DNA from: Rhodobacterales bacterium HKCCE2091
GTDB taxonomy: Bacteria; Pseudomonadota; Alphaproteobacteria; Rhodobacterales; Rhodobacteraceae
Length of the DNA stretch: 64,000 nt
NCBI GenBank assembly: GCA_015689685.1
Contig: WVSL01000012.1
Span: 51,244-115,243, forward strand
Reading direction: 5' to 3'
Shown here: piece after piece, positions 52,813 to 62,395 of the stretch
Layout of the letters: each line of letters starts with the position of its first letter
Position numbering within the stretch: the first letter of the stretch is position 1
Made by a program: the position numbers and the translations under genes
The notes under the pieces: model-generated
What the model was told of the DNA's origin: nothing
Databases searched by the model: none
What the model saw: the letters and a program-made list of their open reading frames with translations, nothing else

Positions 52813-53351
52813 CACTCGGTCCTTTCGGGGGCGGGCGGGGGCGGGCAGTGAAGCGGCATCGGGTCACCCTCGAACGCCGCCTCGCCGCAGGAATTTATCT
52901 GGGTCCAGGACCAGCCGCGGCCGTCCTGCGCCACGACCACGACGCGGTCGAAGCCGAAGGTCTCGTTGGATTGCCCGAGGAACGCGAAGGCGGAGCCGTC
53001 GTCGAGCGCCGCGCCGATGGCGTCGGCATCGAAGCAGTCGAACCAGCCCGGCGCGGTCAGCGGCTCGGCCTCGGGATAGGCGCGGTAGGTCTCGGTCAGC
53101 GCGGCGAGGCTCATCGGCACGGTGAAGCAGGCGCGGTATCGGATCGGCGAGGTGTCCGCGTCGATACCGGAGAAGGCCTCCACCAGAAGCGGCTCGGCGG
53201 TGCCGTCGTGGCGGGTGACGAGCACCTCGCCCGCCGGGTCGCCGGCCTCGACCTCGACGTAGTAGGCGCGGGTCTGGGTGTACCAGAGCCCAGCCCCGAA
53301 CAACGCCGTGGCGGCGACGATCGCGATTGCCATGACCTGCCCGCTTCTCAT
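52812..53351 (-). CDS. Small anchored protein between glyQ and glyS (DUF6446-like)
   Basis: 179 residues from ATG 53351, overlapping the glyQ stop (ATGA); its own stop overlaps the glyS start (TGATG). One N-terminal membrane helix (about residues 5-24) anchors a soluble domain with [36 protein letters not shown] and a Cys near the C-terminus. Such a gene in the glyQ-glyS gap is a Rhodobacterales trait; I recall the family as DUF6446 but cannot confirm it. Cysteine-rich and probably periplasmic. Function unknown despite firm operon linkage. Confidence 0.8.
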   Translation of the reverse strand: MRSGQVMAIAIVAATALFGAGLWYTQTRAYYVEVEAGDPAGEVLVTRHDGTAEPLLVEAFSGIDADTSPIRYRACFTVPMSLAALTETYRAYPEAEPLTAPGWFDCFDADAIGAALDDGSAFAFLGQSNETFGFDRVVVVAQDGRGWSWTQINSCGEAAFEGDPMPLHCPPPPAPERTE

Positions 53352-54274
53352 GCAGGGGCGGTCCAGCCGCCCGCCTCGGTCTGGACGAAGGCGTCGGCGC
53401 AGGCTTTTGCCAGGGTACGGACGCGGCCGATATAGGCCTGCCGCTCGGTGACCGAGATCACGCCGCGGGCGTCGAGCAGGTTGAACAGGTGGCTGGCCTT
53501 GATGCACTGGTCGTAGGCCGGCAGCGCCATGACGATGCGGCGGCCGGTCTTGGGGTCCTCGGCGGGCTGGTCGAGGATCGACCGGCACTCGGCCTCGGCG
53601 TCCTCGAAGTGGCGCATCAGCATCTCGGTGTTCGCGGTGTCGAAGTTCCAGCGCGCATATTGCGCCTCGGCCTCGCGGAACACGTCGCCGTAGGTTAGCG
53701 GGATCGGCGATTGCGGGTCGTTCCACGGCATCGCGTTGCCGTCGTCGTAGCCGAGCACGTACATCGCCAACCGTTCGAGCCCGTAGGTCAGCTCGCCCGA
53801 GACCGGGTGGCAGTCATGGCCGCCAACCTGCTGGAAATAGGTGAACTGCGACACTTCCATGCCGTCGCACCAGACCTCCCACCCGAGCCCCCAGGCGCCG
53901 AGCGTCGGGCTTTCCCAGTCGTCCTCGACGAAGCGGATGTCGTGCATGTCCATCTCGATCCCGATGGCTTCGAGCGAGCCGAGATAGAGATCCTGCAGGT
54001 CCGGCGGCGAGGGTTTGATGAGCACCTGGTACTGGTAGTAGTGCTGCCAGCGGTTCGGGCTGTCGCCATAGCGGCCGTCGGTCGGCCGGCGCGACGGCTG
54101 GACGTAGGCCGCCGTCCACGGCACCGAACCGAGCGCGCGCATGGTCGTCGCCGGGTGAAACGTGCCCGCGCCGACCTCCATGTCGTAGGGTTGGAGGATG
54201 GCGCAGCCCTTCTCCGCCCAGTAGGCCTGAAGGCGCAGGATGATCTCCTGGAAACTCCGCGGGGTCGTGGGCAT
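53348..54274 (-). CDS. glyQ: Glycine--tRNA ligase alpha subunit
   Basis: 308 residues from ATG 54274; GTG 54283 is three codons earlier. The catalytic subunit has [49 protein letters not shown], and [15 protein letters not shown], all family hallmarks. It is the first gene of the glyQ-anchored protein-glyS unit. The divergent region to the SPOR-domain gene (54275-54476) holds promoters; a GGTGAG precedes the start. Confidence 0.97.
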   Translation of the reverse strand: MPTTPRSFQEIILRLQAYWAEKGCAILQPYDMEVGAGTFHPATTMRALGSVPWTAAYVQPSRRPTDGRYGDSPNRWQHYYQYQVLIKPSPPDLQDLYLGSLEAIGIEMDMHDIRFVEDDWESPTLGAWGLGWEVWCDGMEVSQFTYFQQVGGHDCHPVSGELTYGLERLAMYVLGYDDGNAMPWNDPQSPIPLTYGDVFREAEAQYARWNFDTANTEMLMRHFEDAEAECRSILDQPAEDPKTGRRIVMALPAYDQCIKASHLFNLLDARGVISVTERQAYIGRVRTLAKACADAFVQTEAGGWTAPA

Positions 54275-54476
54275 GGGTCTCACCGGTCTCGGGATCAGGC
54301 GCGTGCGTTCCTAAAGCCGCCCTCCGTCGCGGTCAATCGCATGGAGGTTCGGTGCAACACTCGGGCAACAAGCGCGCGGAATCGGGCTTTTCGGGGTGCA
54401 TCCACCGCCCGGATTGCTAGGGTCGCGCGTCGAAGGCCGGCGCCCCGCCGGCGTGGAAATTCGAGGGAACGTCGGT

Positions 54477-56264
54477 ATGGTTCGAGCTGGTCTTCAGATG
54501 GTCGCGGCGGCGCTGGTCGTGGTGACTTTCGCGGTGACGGGGGCATTGGCGCAGGCGCGCCACTACGTCCAGATCGAGGCCCATCCCGATCTCGCCACCG
54601 CCGAGCAGCGCGTCCGCGCCTACGCCCGGCTGATCGACAACGTATCCGGATTCCGTCTCAGCTCCGGCTGGTATGCCGTGGCCATCGGCCCGCTCGACCC
54701 GACCACCGCCAACCAGCAGCTCCTGGCGCTGTCGGCCCAGGGGCTGGTGCCGCGCGATGCCTATGTCGAGAACCGCGACATCTACGAACAGCGCTTCTTC
54801 CCCGCCGGCGGCGACATCGCGCCGGTGGAGACGCCCGCAATCGAGGCGCAGCCGCTCGACGGCGCGGCGGGCGACACCGAGACCGCCGAGGTCGCGCCGA
54901 TCGCGCCCCCGCCGCCGCCCGAGGAGACCCCGCAGGAAGCCCGCCAGTCCGAGGCGCAGCTCGACCTCGCGCAGAGGCAGGAGCTCCAGATCGCGCTGGA
55001 ATGGTTCGGCTTCTACAACTCCGGCATCGACGGCGCCTTCGGCCCCGGCACCCGCGCCGCCATGCAGGCGTGGCAGGCCGATCGCGGCCACGAGGCCACC
55101 GGCATCCTGACGACCCGCCAGCGCACGGAGCTTCTCGACGGCTACCGCGGCGAGCTTGCCGCGCTCGGGATGCAGTTCGTGACCGATGCCCGCGCCGGGA
55201 TCGAGCTGGAGATGCCGATGGCGATGGTGGAATTCGACCGCTACGAGTTTCCCTTCGCGCACTACACCCCGATCAACGATTCGGGCGTCAGGGTGCTGCT
55301 GATCTCGCAGGAAGGCAGCGCGCGCACGCTGGCCGGGCTCTACGAGATCATGCAGACGCTGGAGATCGTGCCGCTGGAAGGCGAACGGTCGCGCGACGCC
55401 AACGGCTTCGTCCTGACCGGCCAGTCCCCGACCCTGCGCTCGCACACCGTCGCGCGGTTGCAGGACGGTGCGATCAAGGGCTTCACGCTGATCTGGCCGC
55501 CGGAACGCGACGCCCAGATGGCGCGGGTCCTGCCGATGATGCTGGAGAGCATGACCTTCCTGCCCGGCACGCTCGACCCCGGCGCGGTCAGCGAGGCGGT
55601 CGAGGATGTCGACCTGGTGTCGGGGCTGGAAGTGCGGCGGCCGGAGATCACCCGCTCGGGCTTCTACGCCGACGCCGCCGGGACTGTCGTGACCACGACC
55701 GAGGTTACCGGCGCGCAGTGCACCCGGCTGCTGATCGACGGCGTCTACGAGGCCGATGTCGCGTTCCGCGACGACGCGCTCGGCCTTGCCGTCCTCACGC
55801 CGCGCCAGCCGCTCGCCCCGGTCGCCCATGCCGACTTCGCCACCGGCCCGGCGCGGCCGCGGTCGCAGGTCGCCGTGGCCGGCTTCCCCTATGACGGGGC
55901 TCTCGGCGCGGCGTCGCTGTCCTTCGGCGAACTGTCCGATGTCACCGGGCTCGATGGCGACAGCCGGCTCCGCCGCCTGTCGGTGGAATTCGAACCGAGC
56001 GAGGCCGGCGCCGCTGTTCTCGACGCGACCGGTGCCGTGATCGGGATGATCCTGCCCGAGGCCGAGGACGGCGCGCGCGAACTGCCCGCGGGCGTGGCCT
56101 TCGCGCTGTCGGCCGAGGAAGTCTTCCGCACGCTGGCCGAACAGGGCCTCGGCCAGGGCTTCACGCCGGTTGCCGACACCGCCGCCCCGCGCGCCGCGAT
56201 GAACCGCGACGCGCTCGCCCGGCTCGGCGCCGACATGGCGGTGACGGTGAGCTGCTGGAACTGA
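54477..56264 (+). CDS. SPOR and peptidoglycan-binding protein with degenerate trypsin-like domain
   Basis: 595 residues from ATG 54477. A signal peptide or anchor (residues 6-26, VVVTFAVTGALAQ) precedes a SPOR-like repeat (about 27-110), a Pro/Glu linker, and a PG_binding_1 domain (about 163-222, with GFYNSGIDGAFGPGTRAAM). After a middle domain (225-400), residues 410-575 resemble a trypsin/HtrA fold. The three catalytic positions appear replaced: VVTTTEV where TNxHV is expected, LGLAVL where DLALL is expected, and PSEAGAAVL where GNSGGPLL is expected. It should bind peptidoglycan in the periplasm but not cut protein. Confidence 0.8.
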   Translation: MVRAGLQMVAAALVVVTFAVTGALAQARHYVQIEAHPDLATAEQRVRAYARLIDNVSGFRLSSGWYAVAIGPLDPTTANQQLLALSAQGLVPRDAYVENRDIYEQRFFPAGGDIAPVETPAIEAQPLDGAAGDTETAEVAPIAPPPPPEETPQEARQSEAQLDLAQRQELQIALEWFGFYNSGIDGAFGPGTRAAMQAWQADRGHEATGILTTRQRTELLDGYRGELAALGMQFVTDARAGIELEMPMAMVEFDRYEFPFAHYTPINDSGVRVLLISQEGSARTLAGLYEIMQTLEIVPLEGERSRDANGFVLTGQSPTLRSHTVARLQDGAIKGFTLIWPPERDAQMARVLPMMLESMTFLPGTLDPGAVSEAVEDVDLVSGLEVRRPEITRSGFYADAAGTVVTTTEVTGAQCTRLLIDGVYEADVAFRDDALGLAVLTPRQPLAPVAHADFATGPARPRSQVAVAGFPYDGALGAASLSFGELSDVTGLDGDSRLRRLSVEFEPSEAGAAVLDATGAVIGMILPEAEDGARELPAGVAFALSAEEVFRTLAEQGLGQGFTPVADTAAPRAAMNRDALARLGADMAVTVSCWN

Positions 56265-56317
56265 CCTGACATGGCGCGCGGCTGCCGCCCCGCGGGCGGC
56301 GGCCGTATCCGCAGGCC

Positions 56318-56890
56318 TCAGGCGCCGCCGAGAATGACGTCGACGTAGTTGCGGGTCTCGTCGTAGGGCGGGATGCCGCCATGCGTCGTGACCGCCTCGG
56401 GCCCCGCGTTGTAGGCCGCGAGCGCGAGACGCCAGCTTCCGAATTCGCGGTATTGCGCGGCAAGGTAGCGCGCGCCGCCTTCGAGGTTCTGCGCCGGATC
56501 CTGCGGATCGACGCCCAGAAGCCGGGCCGTGTCGGGCATCAGCTGCGCCAGCCCGATCGCCCCGCGATGGGACACCGCGCCGGTGTTCCAGCCGCTTTCC
56601 TGGGTCACGAGCCTGAGGAACAGGTCCTCGGGCACGCCGTGCCGGCGGGCGGCGGCGCGAGCGATGTCGATCCAGGGTCCGTCGTAGCCGCCGTCGTAGC
56701 GGGGCACCGCGACGGTATCCTCCTCGGAATAGTCGGGGCGGAGCCGGATCGAGGCGGTGTACTGGGAGGCCGCGCGCCCGTCGAGCACGCGGGTCGCCGC
56801 CGCGAAGCGGTCCATCGGATCGGCCGACGCCGCACCGGCGACCGCGAGGGCCGCGCCGGCGAAGGCCGCGAAAACCGTGTTGTGTCTCAT
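56318..56890 (-). CDS. Lytic transglycosylase (SLT domain)
   Basis: 190 residues from ATG 56890, which has a G-rich ribosome binding site; ATG 56899 is an alternative. The signal peptide ends near residue 24 (GAASADP). The SLT domain occupies about 75-190, with the catalytic Glu in [18 protein letters not shown], then [17 protein letters not shown] and [13 protein letters not shown]. The enzyme cleaves peptidoglycan with anhydro-sugar formation. Convergent with the SPOR-domain gene, another peptidoglycan-related gene. Confidence 0.92.
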   Translation of the reverse strand: MRHNTVFAAFAGAALAVAGAASADPMDRFAAATRVLDGRAASQYTASIRLRPDYSEEDTVAVPRYDGGYDGPWIDIARAAARRHGVPEDLFLRLVTQESGWNTGAVSHRGAIGLAQLMPDTARLLGVDPQDPAQNLEGGARYLAAQYREFGSWRLALAAYNAGPEAVTTHGGIPPYDETRNYVDVILGGA

Positions 56891-57037
56891 CGTCCCCATC
56901 CCCCCGGACAGAACCGCGGCGCATCATACAGAAATCCCGGCGGCGATCCAGACCCGGGCGCCTTATCCGCTTTCCAAGCCCCGGCTCGCATGGTCTAACG
57001 GGGCCGACACGCGACGATATTCAAGGGGGCAGCGAAC

Positions 57038-57535
57038 ATGGCCGGTTCCGTCAACAAGGTCATCCTGATCGGAAATCTCGGGCGCGATCCCGAAACCCGC
57101 TCGTTCCAGAACGGCGGCAAGGTCTGCAACCTGCGCATCGCCACGTCCGAGAACTGGAAGGACCGCAACACCGGCGAGCGCCGCGAGAAGACCGAGTGGC
57201 ATTCCGTCGCCATCTTCTCCGAGCCGCTGATCCGCGTGGCAGAGCAGTACCTCCGCAAGGGCTCGAAGGTCTACATCGAGGGCCAGCTCGAAACCCGCAA
57301 GTGGCAGGACCAGTCCGGTGCCGACCGCTACTCGACCGAGGTCGTCCTGCGCCCCTACCGCAGCGAGCTGACCATGCTCGACGGCCGTGGCGAGGGCGGC
57401 GGTGGCGGCGGCGGTGGAGGTGGCGGCGGCTACGACGACCGCGACCGGGGCGGCTACGACGACCGGGGCGGCCCGCCCGACGACCGTGGCGGCTTTGGCC
57501 GGTCGCAGGACATCGATGACGAGATCCCGTTCTGA
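57038..57535 (+). CDS. ssb: Single-stranded DNA-binding protein
   Basis: 165 residues. The OB-fold (about 1-110) starts [18 protein letters not shown] and has [11 protein letters not shown] and [17 protein letters not shown] Gly-rich flexible region with a run of Gly codons (about 124-150) leads to the conserved acidic tip IDDEIPF, which recruits partner proteins. No SOS box of the alphaproteobacterial GAAC-N7-GAAC type is obvious upstream. Not next to uvrA, which is a frequent neighbour in other groups. Confidence 0.97.
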   Translation: MAGSVNKVILIGNLGRDPETRSFQNGGKVCNLRIATSENWKDRNTGERREKTEWHSVAIFSEPLIRVAEQYLRKGSKVYIEGQLETRKWQDQSGADRYSTEVVLRPYRSELTMLDGRGEGGGGGGGGGGGGYDDRDRGGYDDRGGPPDDRGGFGRSQDIDDEIPF

Positions 57536-57566
57536 GCCGGTCGCCGGCGGTCGCGCGCGGCGTTCC

Positions 57567-57584
57567 GCCGGGCCGGCGCCCGGC
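57567..57584 (+). terminator. Candidate hairpin terminator after ssb
   Basis: GCCGGGC (57567-57573) and GCCCGGC (57578-57584) form a perfect 7-bp stem with a 4-base loop, 32 bp after the ssb stop. No U-tract follows, so the terminator call is tentative. Confidence 0.35.
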
Positions 57585-57692
57585 ATCCTCCGTCGCCACG
57601 CCGCCGCACCCCTTCGTTTCAACCTGTTTTCGGGCGCGGGATCCGGCGTTGCCGCATGACCGCGCCCCTGCCCCGCTGAAAGGGACCGCGCC

Positions 57693-58907
57693 ATGAGCGC
57701 ACCGGTCAACCCGCTCGTTTCCGCGACCATCGCGCCGCCGGTGATGGAGGCCAGGCGCTGGATCGCCGGGAAGGCGTTTCCCGACGACCGCCCGCTCCTG
57801 AACCTCAGCCAGGCCGCACCCGTCGCGCCGCCGCCGGAACCGCTGCGCCGGGCGATGGCGGAGGCGGTGATGACATTGCCGCAGGCCCATCTCTACGGCC
57901 CCGTCCTGGGGCTACCGGAACTGCGCGCGGAACTCGCGCTGCAATGGTCGGCGGCCTACGACGGCACCATCGACGAGGCGCAGGTGGCGATCACCGCGGG
58001 CTGCAACCAGGCCTTCGTCGCCGCGATGGCGACCATCGCCGGTCCGGGCGACACCGTGATCCTGCCGACGCCGTGGTACTTCAACCACAAGATGTGGCTC
58101 GACATGGCCGGGATCGGCACGCAGCCGCTGGCCACCGGGCCGACGCTCCTGCCCGATCCCGAGGCGGCCGAGGCGCTGATCGACGGGCGCACCCGCGCCA
58201 TCGTGCTGGTCACGCCGAACAACCCCGGCGGCGTCGAGTACCCGCCGGAACTGATCCGCGCCTTCTTCGATCTCTGCCGCCGGCGCGGCATCGCGCTGGT
58301 GCTGGACGAGACCTACCGCGACTTCCATTCGCGCGAGGGCGCGCCGCACGGCCTGTTCGCCGATCCCGACTGGGACGACACGCTCGTGCACCTCTACTCC
58401 TTCTCCAAGGCCTACCGGCTGACCGGCCACAGGGTCGGCGCGCTGATGACCTCGCCCGCCCGCCTGGCGGAGGTGGAGAAGTTCCTCGACACCGTCGCGA
58501 TCTGTCCGCCGCAGGTGGGGCAGATCGGGGCGCTCTGGGGCATGCGGAACCTGTCCGCGTGGCTGGCCGGGGAACGCGACGAGATCCTCGACCGCCGCGC
58601 CGCGCTCGAGGCCGCCTTCGTCAGGGTAACGGGGTGGGAGCTGCTCGGCGTCGGGGCGTATTTCGCCTATGTCCGGCATCCCTTCGATGCCCCGTCCGAC
58701 GAGGTCGCGCGCTGGCTCGTGGACGCCGCCGGGGTGCTGATCCTGCCCGGCACGATGTTCGGCCCCCTCCGCGCGCAGGGCGGCGATGGGCTGGCCGAGG
58801 CCACGCTCCGGGTCGCCTTCGCCAACGCAGATGCCGCCGGACTTGAGGATTTCGCCCGCAGGCTGTCGTTCCTGCCCCGCGGCCCGGACTTGCCCCCCGT
58901 CGCCTGA
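57693..58907 (+). CDS. PLP-dependent aminotransferase, class I/II
   Basis: A 404-residue fold-type I aminotransferase. Motifs are LYGPVLGLPELRAEL (about 68-82), TAGCNQAFVAAM, TPNNPGGVEYP (about 173-183), VLDETYRDF (about 205-213) and the Schiff-base Lys in YSFSKAYRLTGHRVG (Lys about 235). The C-terminal Arg for substrate carboxylate is in ATLRVAFAN. The substrate is not clear. Its start is near AAAGGGA. It is followed 42 bp later by the PpiD-like gene. Confidence 0.9.
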   Translation: MSAPVNPLVSATIAPPVMEARRWIAGKAFPDDRPLLNLSQAAPVAPPPEPLRRAMAEAVMTLPQAHLYGPVLGLPELRAELALQWSAAYDGTIDEAQVAITAGCNQAFVAAMATIAGPGDTVILPTPWYFNHKMWLDMAGIGTQPLATGPTLLPDPEAAEALIDGRTRAIVLVTPNNPGGVEYPPELIRAFFDLCRRRGIALVLDETYRDFHSREGAPHGLFADPDWDDTLVHLYSFSKAYRLTGHRVGALMTSPARLAEVEKFLDTVAICPPQVGQIGALWGMRNLSAWLAGERDEILDRRAALEAAFVRVTGWELLGVGAYFAYVRHPFDAPSDEVARWLVDAAGVLILPGTMFGPLRAQGGDGLAEATLRVAFANADAAGLEDFARRLSFLPRGPDLPPVA

Positions 58908-58949
58908 CCCCGTATTTCCCGGCCCGACATCCCGGAGGACCCCGCGCTC

Positions 58950-60803
58950 ATGGCCCGCAAGAAGACCGCATCGAACATCCTTGCCCTGCTCCTGCTCGGG
59001 GTGCTGCTCGTCGGCCTCGCCGGGTTCGGCATAACCTCGTTCTCCGGCGGCTCGGCCACCATCGGGCGGGTCGGCACTTCCGAGATCACCGCGCAGGCCT
59101 ATGCCCGGGCGCTGAACCAGGAGATGAACGCGATCTCCGCCGAAACCGGGCAGCCGATCCGCCTAGCCGACCTGATCGCCGCAGACCGCGACGCGCGCGT
59201 GCGCCAGGCGCTGATCGCCGAGGCCGCGCTGTCGAGCGAGGCCGACGCGATGGGGCTGTCGGTCGGGGACGAGGAAGTGGCGCGGCAGATCCGGGCGGTG
59301 TCGGCCTTCCGCGGCTCCGGCGGCGATTTCGACCGCGAGGTCTACCGCTACCAGATCGAGAACGCGGGCTACGATGCCGCCGAGTTCGAGGCCGAGATCC
59401 GCGACACCACCGCCCGTTCGCTCCTGCAGCAGGCGGTCGTGGGCGGTGTCGAGGCGCCCGGGGTCGTGGTCGATGCGATCACCGCGCGCGAGACCCAGAC
59501 CCGCGACTTCACCATCGCCACGCTCGACGCCGAGGCGCTGGAGGCCGACCTGCCCGAGCCGACCGAGGACGACCTGCGCGGCTACTACGACGATAACGGC
59601 GAGATCTTCGAACGCCCCGAACTGCGCCGGATCAGCTACGCCTGGATCACGCCCGACATGATCATGGACGAGGTCCAGATCGACGAGGACGCGCTGCGCC
59701 AGCTCTACGAGGACCGCGCCGGGGACTACATCCAGCCCGAGCGGCGGATCGTGGAGCGGCTGGTGTTCCCGTCGGAGGAGGAGGCACAGGCCGCGCGCGA
59801 GCGGATCGACGCGGGCGAGGCCGGGTTCGAGGATCTCGTCGAGGCCCGCGGACTGTCGCTCGACGACGTGGATCTCGGTGACGTCGCCGATGACGACCTG
59901 TCGGACGACGCCGCCGCGGCCGTCTTTGCCGAGGACGCGGACGAGATCGTCGGCCCGGTCGAAAGCGCCTTCGGCCCCGCGCTCTTCCGCATCAATGCGG
60001 TCCTCTCCGCCACCGAGGTCACCTTCGAGGAAGCCGAGGACGACCTGCGCGCGGAACTGTCCGCCGAGGCCGCCCGCCGCGCCATCTCCGCGATGCGGGA
60101 ATCGCTCGAGGACGCGCTCGCCGGCGGGGCGGAGATCGAGGATCTCGCGGCGGAGAGCGAGATGGAACTGGGCACGATCGACTACGGCCCCGACACCGAG
60201 AACGGGATCGCGGGCTACGACGATTTCCGCGCCGCGGCCGATGCCGCCGGCGAAGGCGACTTCCCCGAAATCCTCGACCTGTCCGACGGCGGGCTCTTCG
60301 CGCTCCGTCTCGACGAGATCGTGCCGCCCGCCGTACCGCCCTTCGAGGAGATCGAGGACGAGGTGGAGGACGCCTGGCGCCGCGACGCGATCCGCGTGGC
60401 GCTCGACGCGGAGGCCAACGCGATCCTCGCCGACATGGCCACGCTCGGCGCCACCTTCGAGGATCGCGGCCTGCCGACCCGGCGGGAAACCGGCATCTCG
60501 CGGCTGGAATTCATCCCCGATCTTCCCCCGGTTCTCGTCGGCCGCGTGTTCGAACTGACCGCCCCCGGCGACGCGGTCGTCGTCCCCGCCCCCGGCGCGG
60601 CCCTGATCGCGCGGCTCGACGCGGTGCATCCCGGCAACCTCAACGACGAGCGGGTCGCGGCCCTGCGCGATCTCGTCGGCCAGACGCTCGACCAGTCCTA
60701 CGCGCAGGACCTGTTCGAGGGCTTCGGCCAGGCGATGGAGGAGGACGTGGGGATCGAGCTGGACCAGGCGATGATCAACGCCGTCCACGCGAACTTCCCA
60801 TGA
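58950..60803 (+). CDS. ppiD: PpiD-like membrane-anchored peptidyl-prolyl isomerase/chaperone
   Basis: 617 residues. A single N-terminal membrane helix (about residues 8-29) anchors a periplasmic chaperone. SurA_N-like helices (about 40-200) surround a parvulin-type rotamase domain (about 230-360; YIQPERRIVERLVFPSEEEA, VGPVESAFGPALFRI). A long C-terminal helical domain follows, rich in Glu and Asp. Family members assist outer membrane and secreted protein folding; catalytic activity of such parvulin domains is often lost, and here key His residues are not obvious. The stop overlaps the trpE start (ATGA), an unexpected but conserved-looking coupling. Confidence 0.85.
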   Translation: MARKKTASNILALLLLGVLLVGLAGFGITSFSGGSATIGRVGTSEITAQAYARALNQEMNAISAETGQPIRLADLIAADRDARVRQALIAEAALSSEADAMGLSVGDEEVARQIRAVSAFRGSGGDFDREVYRYQIENAGYDAAEFEAEIRDTTARSLLQQAVVGGVEAPGVVVDAITARETQTRDFTIATLDAEALEADLPEPTEDDLRGYYDDNGEIFERPELRRISYAWITPDMIMDEVQIDEDALRQLYEDRAGDYIQPERRIVERLVFPSEEEAQAARERIDAGEAGFEDLVEARGLSLDDVDLGDVADDDLSDDAAAAVFAEDADEIVGPVESAFGPALFRINAVLSATEVTFEEAEDDLRAELSAEAARRAISAMRESLEDALAGGAEIEDLAAESEMELGTIDYGPDTENGIAGYDDFRAAADAAGEGDFPEILDLSDGGLFALRLDEIVPPAVPPFEEIEDEVEDAWRRDAIRVALDAEANAILADMATLGATFEDRGLPTRRETGISRLEFIPDLPPVLVGRVFELTAPGDAVVVPAPGAALIARLDAVHPGNLNDERVAALRDLVGQTLDQSYAQDLFEGFGQAMEEDVGIELDQAMINAVHANFP

Positions 60804-62314
60804 CCGCCACCACCAGCGCCTACGCGAACTTCGCGGCGGAGTGGGAGGCCGGGCGCAACGCGCTGGTCTATGCCCGGATCGCCGCCGATCTCGACACGCC
60901 GGTGTCGCTGATGCTGAAGCTCGGCGAGGCCGGGCGCGACACGTTCCTCCTGGAAAGCGTGACGGGCGGCGAGGTGCGCGGGCGCTATTCCATCGTCGGG
61001 CTGAAGCCGGACCTGGTCTGGGAATGTCGCGGCGAGGAGAGCCGTCTGAACCGCGCCGCCCGCTACGACCGCGAGACGTTCGAGCCCTGCGAGACCCCGC
61101 CGCTGGAGATGATCCGCGCCCTTCTCGCCGAGAGCGCGATCGAATTGCCCGCCGACCTGCCCGCCGCCGCCGCGGGCCTGTTCGGCTTTCTCGGCTACGA
61201 CATGATCCGGCTGGTGGAACGCCTGCCGGACGTGAACCCCGACCCGCTCGGTCTGCCCGACGCGGTGCTGATGCGGCCCTCTGTCGTGGCGGTGCTGGAT
61301 GGCGTGAAGGGCGAGGTGACGGTGGTCGCGCCCGCCTGGCAGTCCTCCGGCCTGTCGGCGCGGGCGGCCTATGCGCAGGCGGCGGAGCGGGTGTCGGACG
61401 CGCTCAGGGATCTCGACCGCGCCGCCCCCTCGGCGACCCGCGATCTCGGCGCGGCGCTGACGCCGGGCGAGCCGGTGTCGAACTTCACGCCCGAGGCCTA
61501 CCGCGCGGCGGTGGAGACGGCGAAGGACTACATCCGCGCCGGCGACATCTTCCAGGTGGTCCCGTCGCAGCGCTGGACGCTGGATTTCCCCCTGCCCCCT
61601 TTCGCGCTCTACCGCGCGCTCCGGCGGACGAACCCCTCGCCGTTCATGTTCTACTTCAACTTCGGCGGGTTCCAGGTCGTGGGCGCGAGCCCCGAGATCC
61701 TCGTCCGCGTGTTCGGCGGCGAGGTGACGATCCGCCCGATCGCCGGCACCCGCCCCCGTGGCGCGACGCCGGAGGAGGACCGCGCGCTGGAAGCCGACCT
61801 CCTGGGCGACGTGAAGGAATGCGCGGAACACCTGATGCTGCTCGACCTCGGCCGCAACGATGTCGGCCGGGTGGCGAAGATCGGCACGGTGCGCCCGACC
61901 GAGGAATTCGTGGTCGAACGCTACAGCCACGTCATGCACATCGTCTCGAACGTTGTGGGGGAGCTCTCGGACGAGCACGACGCGCTGTCCGCGCTCCTGG
62001 CCGGCCTGCCCGCGGGCACGGTGTCCGGTGCGCCGAAGGTTCGCGCGATGGAGATCATCGACGAACTGGAACCGGAAAAGCGCGGCGTCTACGGCGGCGG
62101 TGTCGGCTACTTCTCAGCGGGCGGCGACATGGACATGTGCATCGCTCTCAGGACCGCCGTGGTGAAGGACGGCAAGCTCTACATCCAGGCCGGTGGCGGT
62201 GTGGTCTACGACAGCGACCCCGAGGCCGAGTTCCAGGAAACGGTCAACAAGGCCCGTGCGATCCGTAAGGCGGCTGAGGATGCGGGGCTGTTCACCGACC
62301 GCGGCAACGCCTGA
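60800..62314 (+). CDS. trpE: Anthranilate synthase component I
   Basis: 504 residues. It converts chorismate (with ammonia from TrpG) to anthranilate, the first step of tryptophan synthesis. The N-terminal Trp feedback site has FLLESVTGGEVRGRYS (LLES, about residue 50). The chorismate-binding domain has GDIFQVVPSQRW, SPFMFYFNFGGFQVVGASPE, RPIAGTRPRG, LLDLGRNDVGRV, and GTVSGAPKVRAM. ATG 60800 overlaps the ppiD stop. No attenuator is seen because the gene is translationally coupled; control must act at the upstream promoter or on the enzyme. Confidence 0.97.
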   Translation: MTATTSAYANFAAEWEAGRNALVYARIAADLDTPVSLMLKLGEAGRDTFLLESVTGGEVRGRYSIVGLKPDLVWECRGEESRLNRAARYDRETFEPCETPPLEMIRALLAESAIELPADLPAAAAGLFGFLGYDMIRLVERLPDVNPDPLGLPDAVLMRPSVVAVLDGVKGEVTVVAPAWQSSGLSARAAYAQAAERVSDALRDLDRAAPSATRDLGAALTPGEPVSNFTPEAYRAAVETAKDYIRAGDIFQVVPSQRWTLDFPLPPFALYRALRRTNPSPFMFYFNFGGFQVVGASPEILVRVFGGEVTIRPIAGTRPRGATPEEDRALEADLLGDVKECAEHLMLLDLGRNDVGRVAKIGTVRPTEEFVVERYSHVMHIVSNVVGELSDEHDALSALLAGLPAGTVSGAPKVRAMEIIDELEPEKRGVYGGGVGYFSAGGDMDMCIALRTAVVKDGKLYIQAGGGVVYDSDPEAEFQETVNKARAIRKAAEDAGLFTDRGNA

Positions 62315-62395
62315 AGCGCGCCATCTGTCGCCGGTGAGGTCCGACCGGGCGGCGGGGCCGCATCTGTGCGCCCTGCCCTGCGCTCGACCCGCGGA

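Noticed and set aside
54417..56927. Open frame of about 830 codons antisense to the SPOR-domain gene
   Set aside because: No recognisable domain; its far end runs through the lytic transglycosylase in a different frame. Antisense artefact of high GC.
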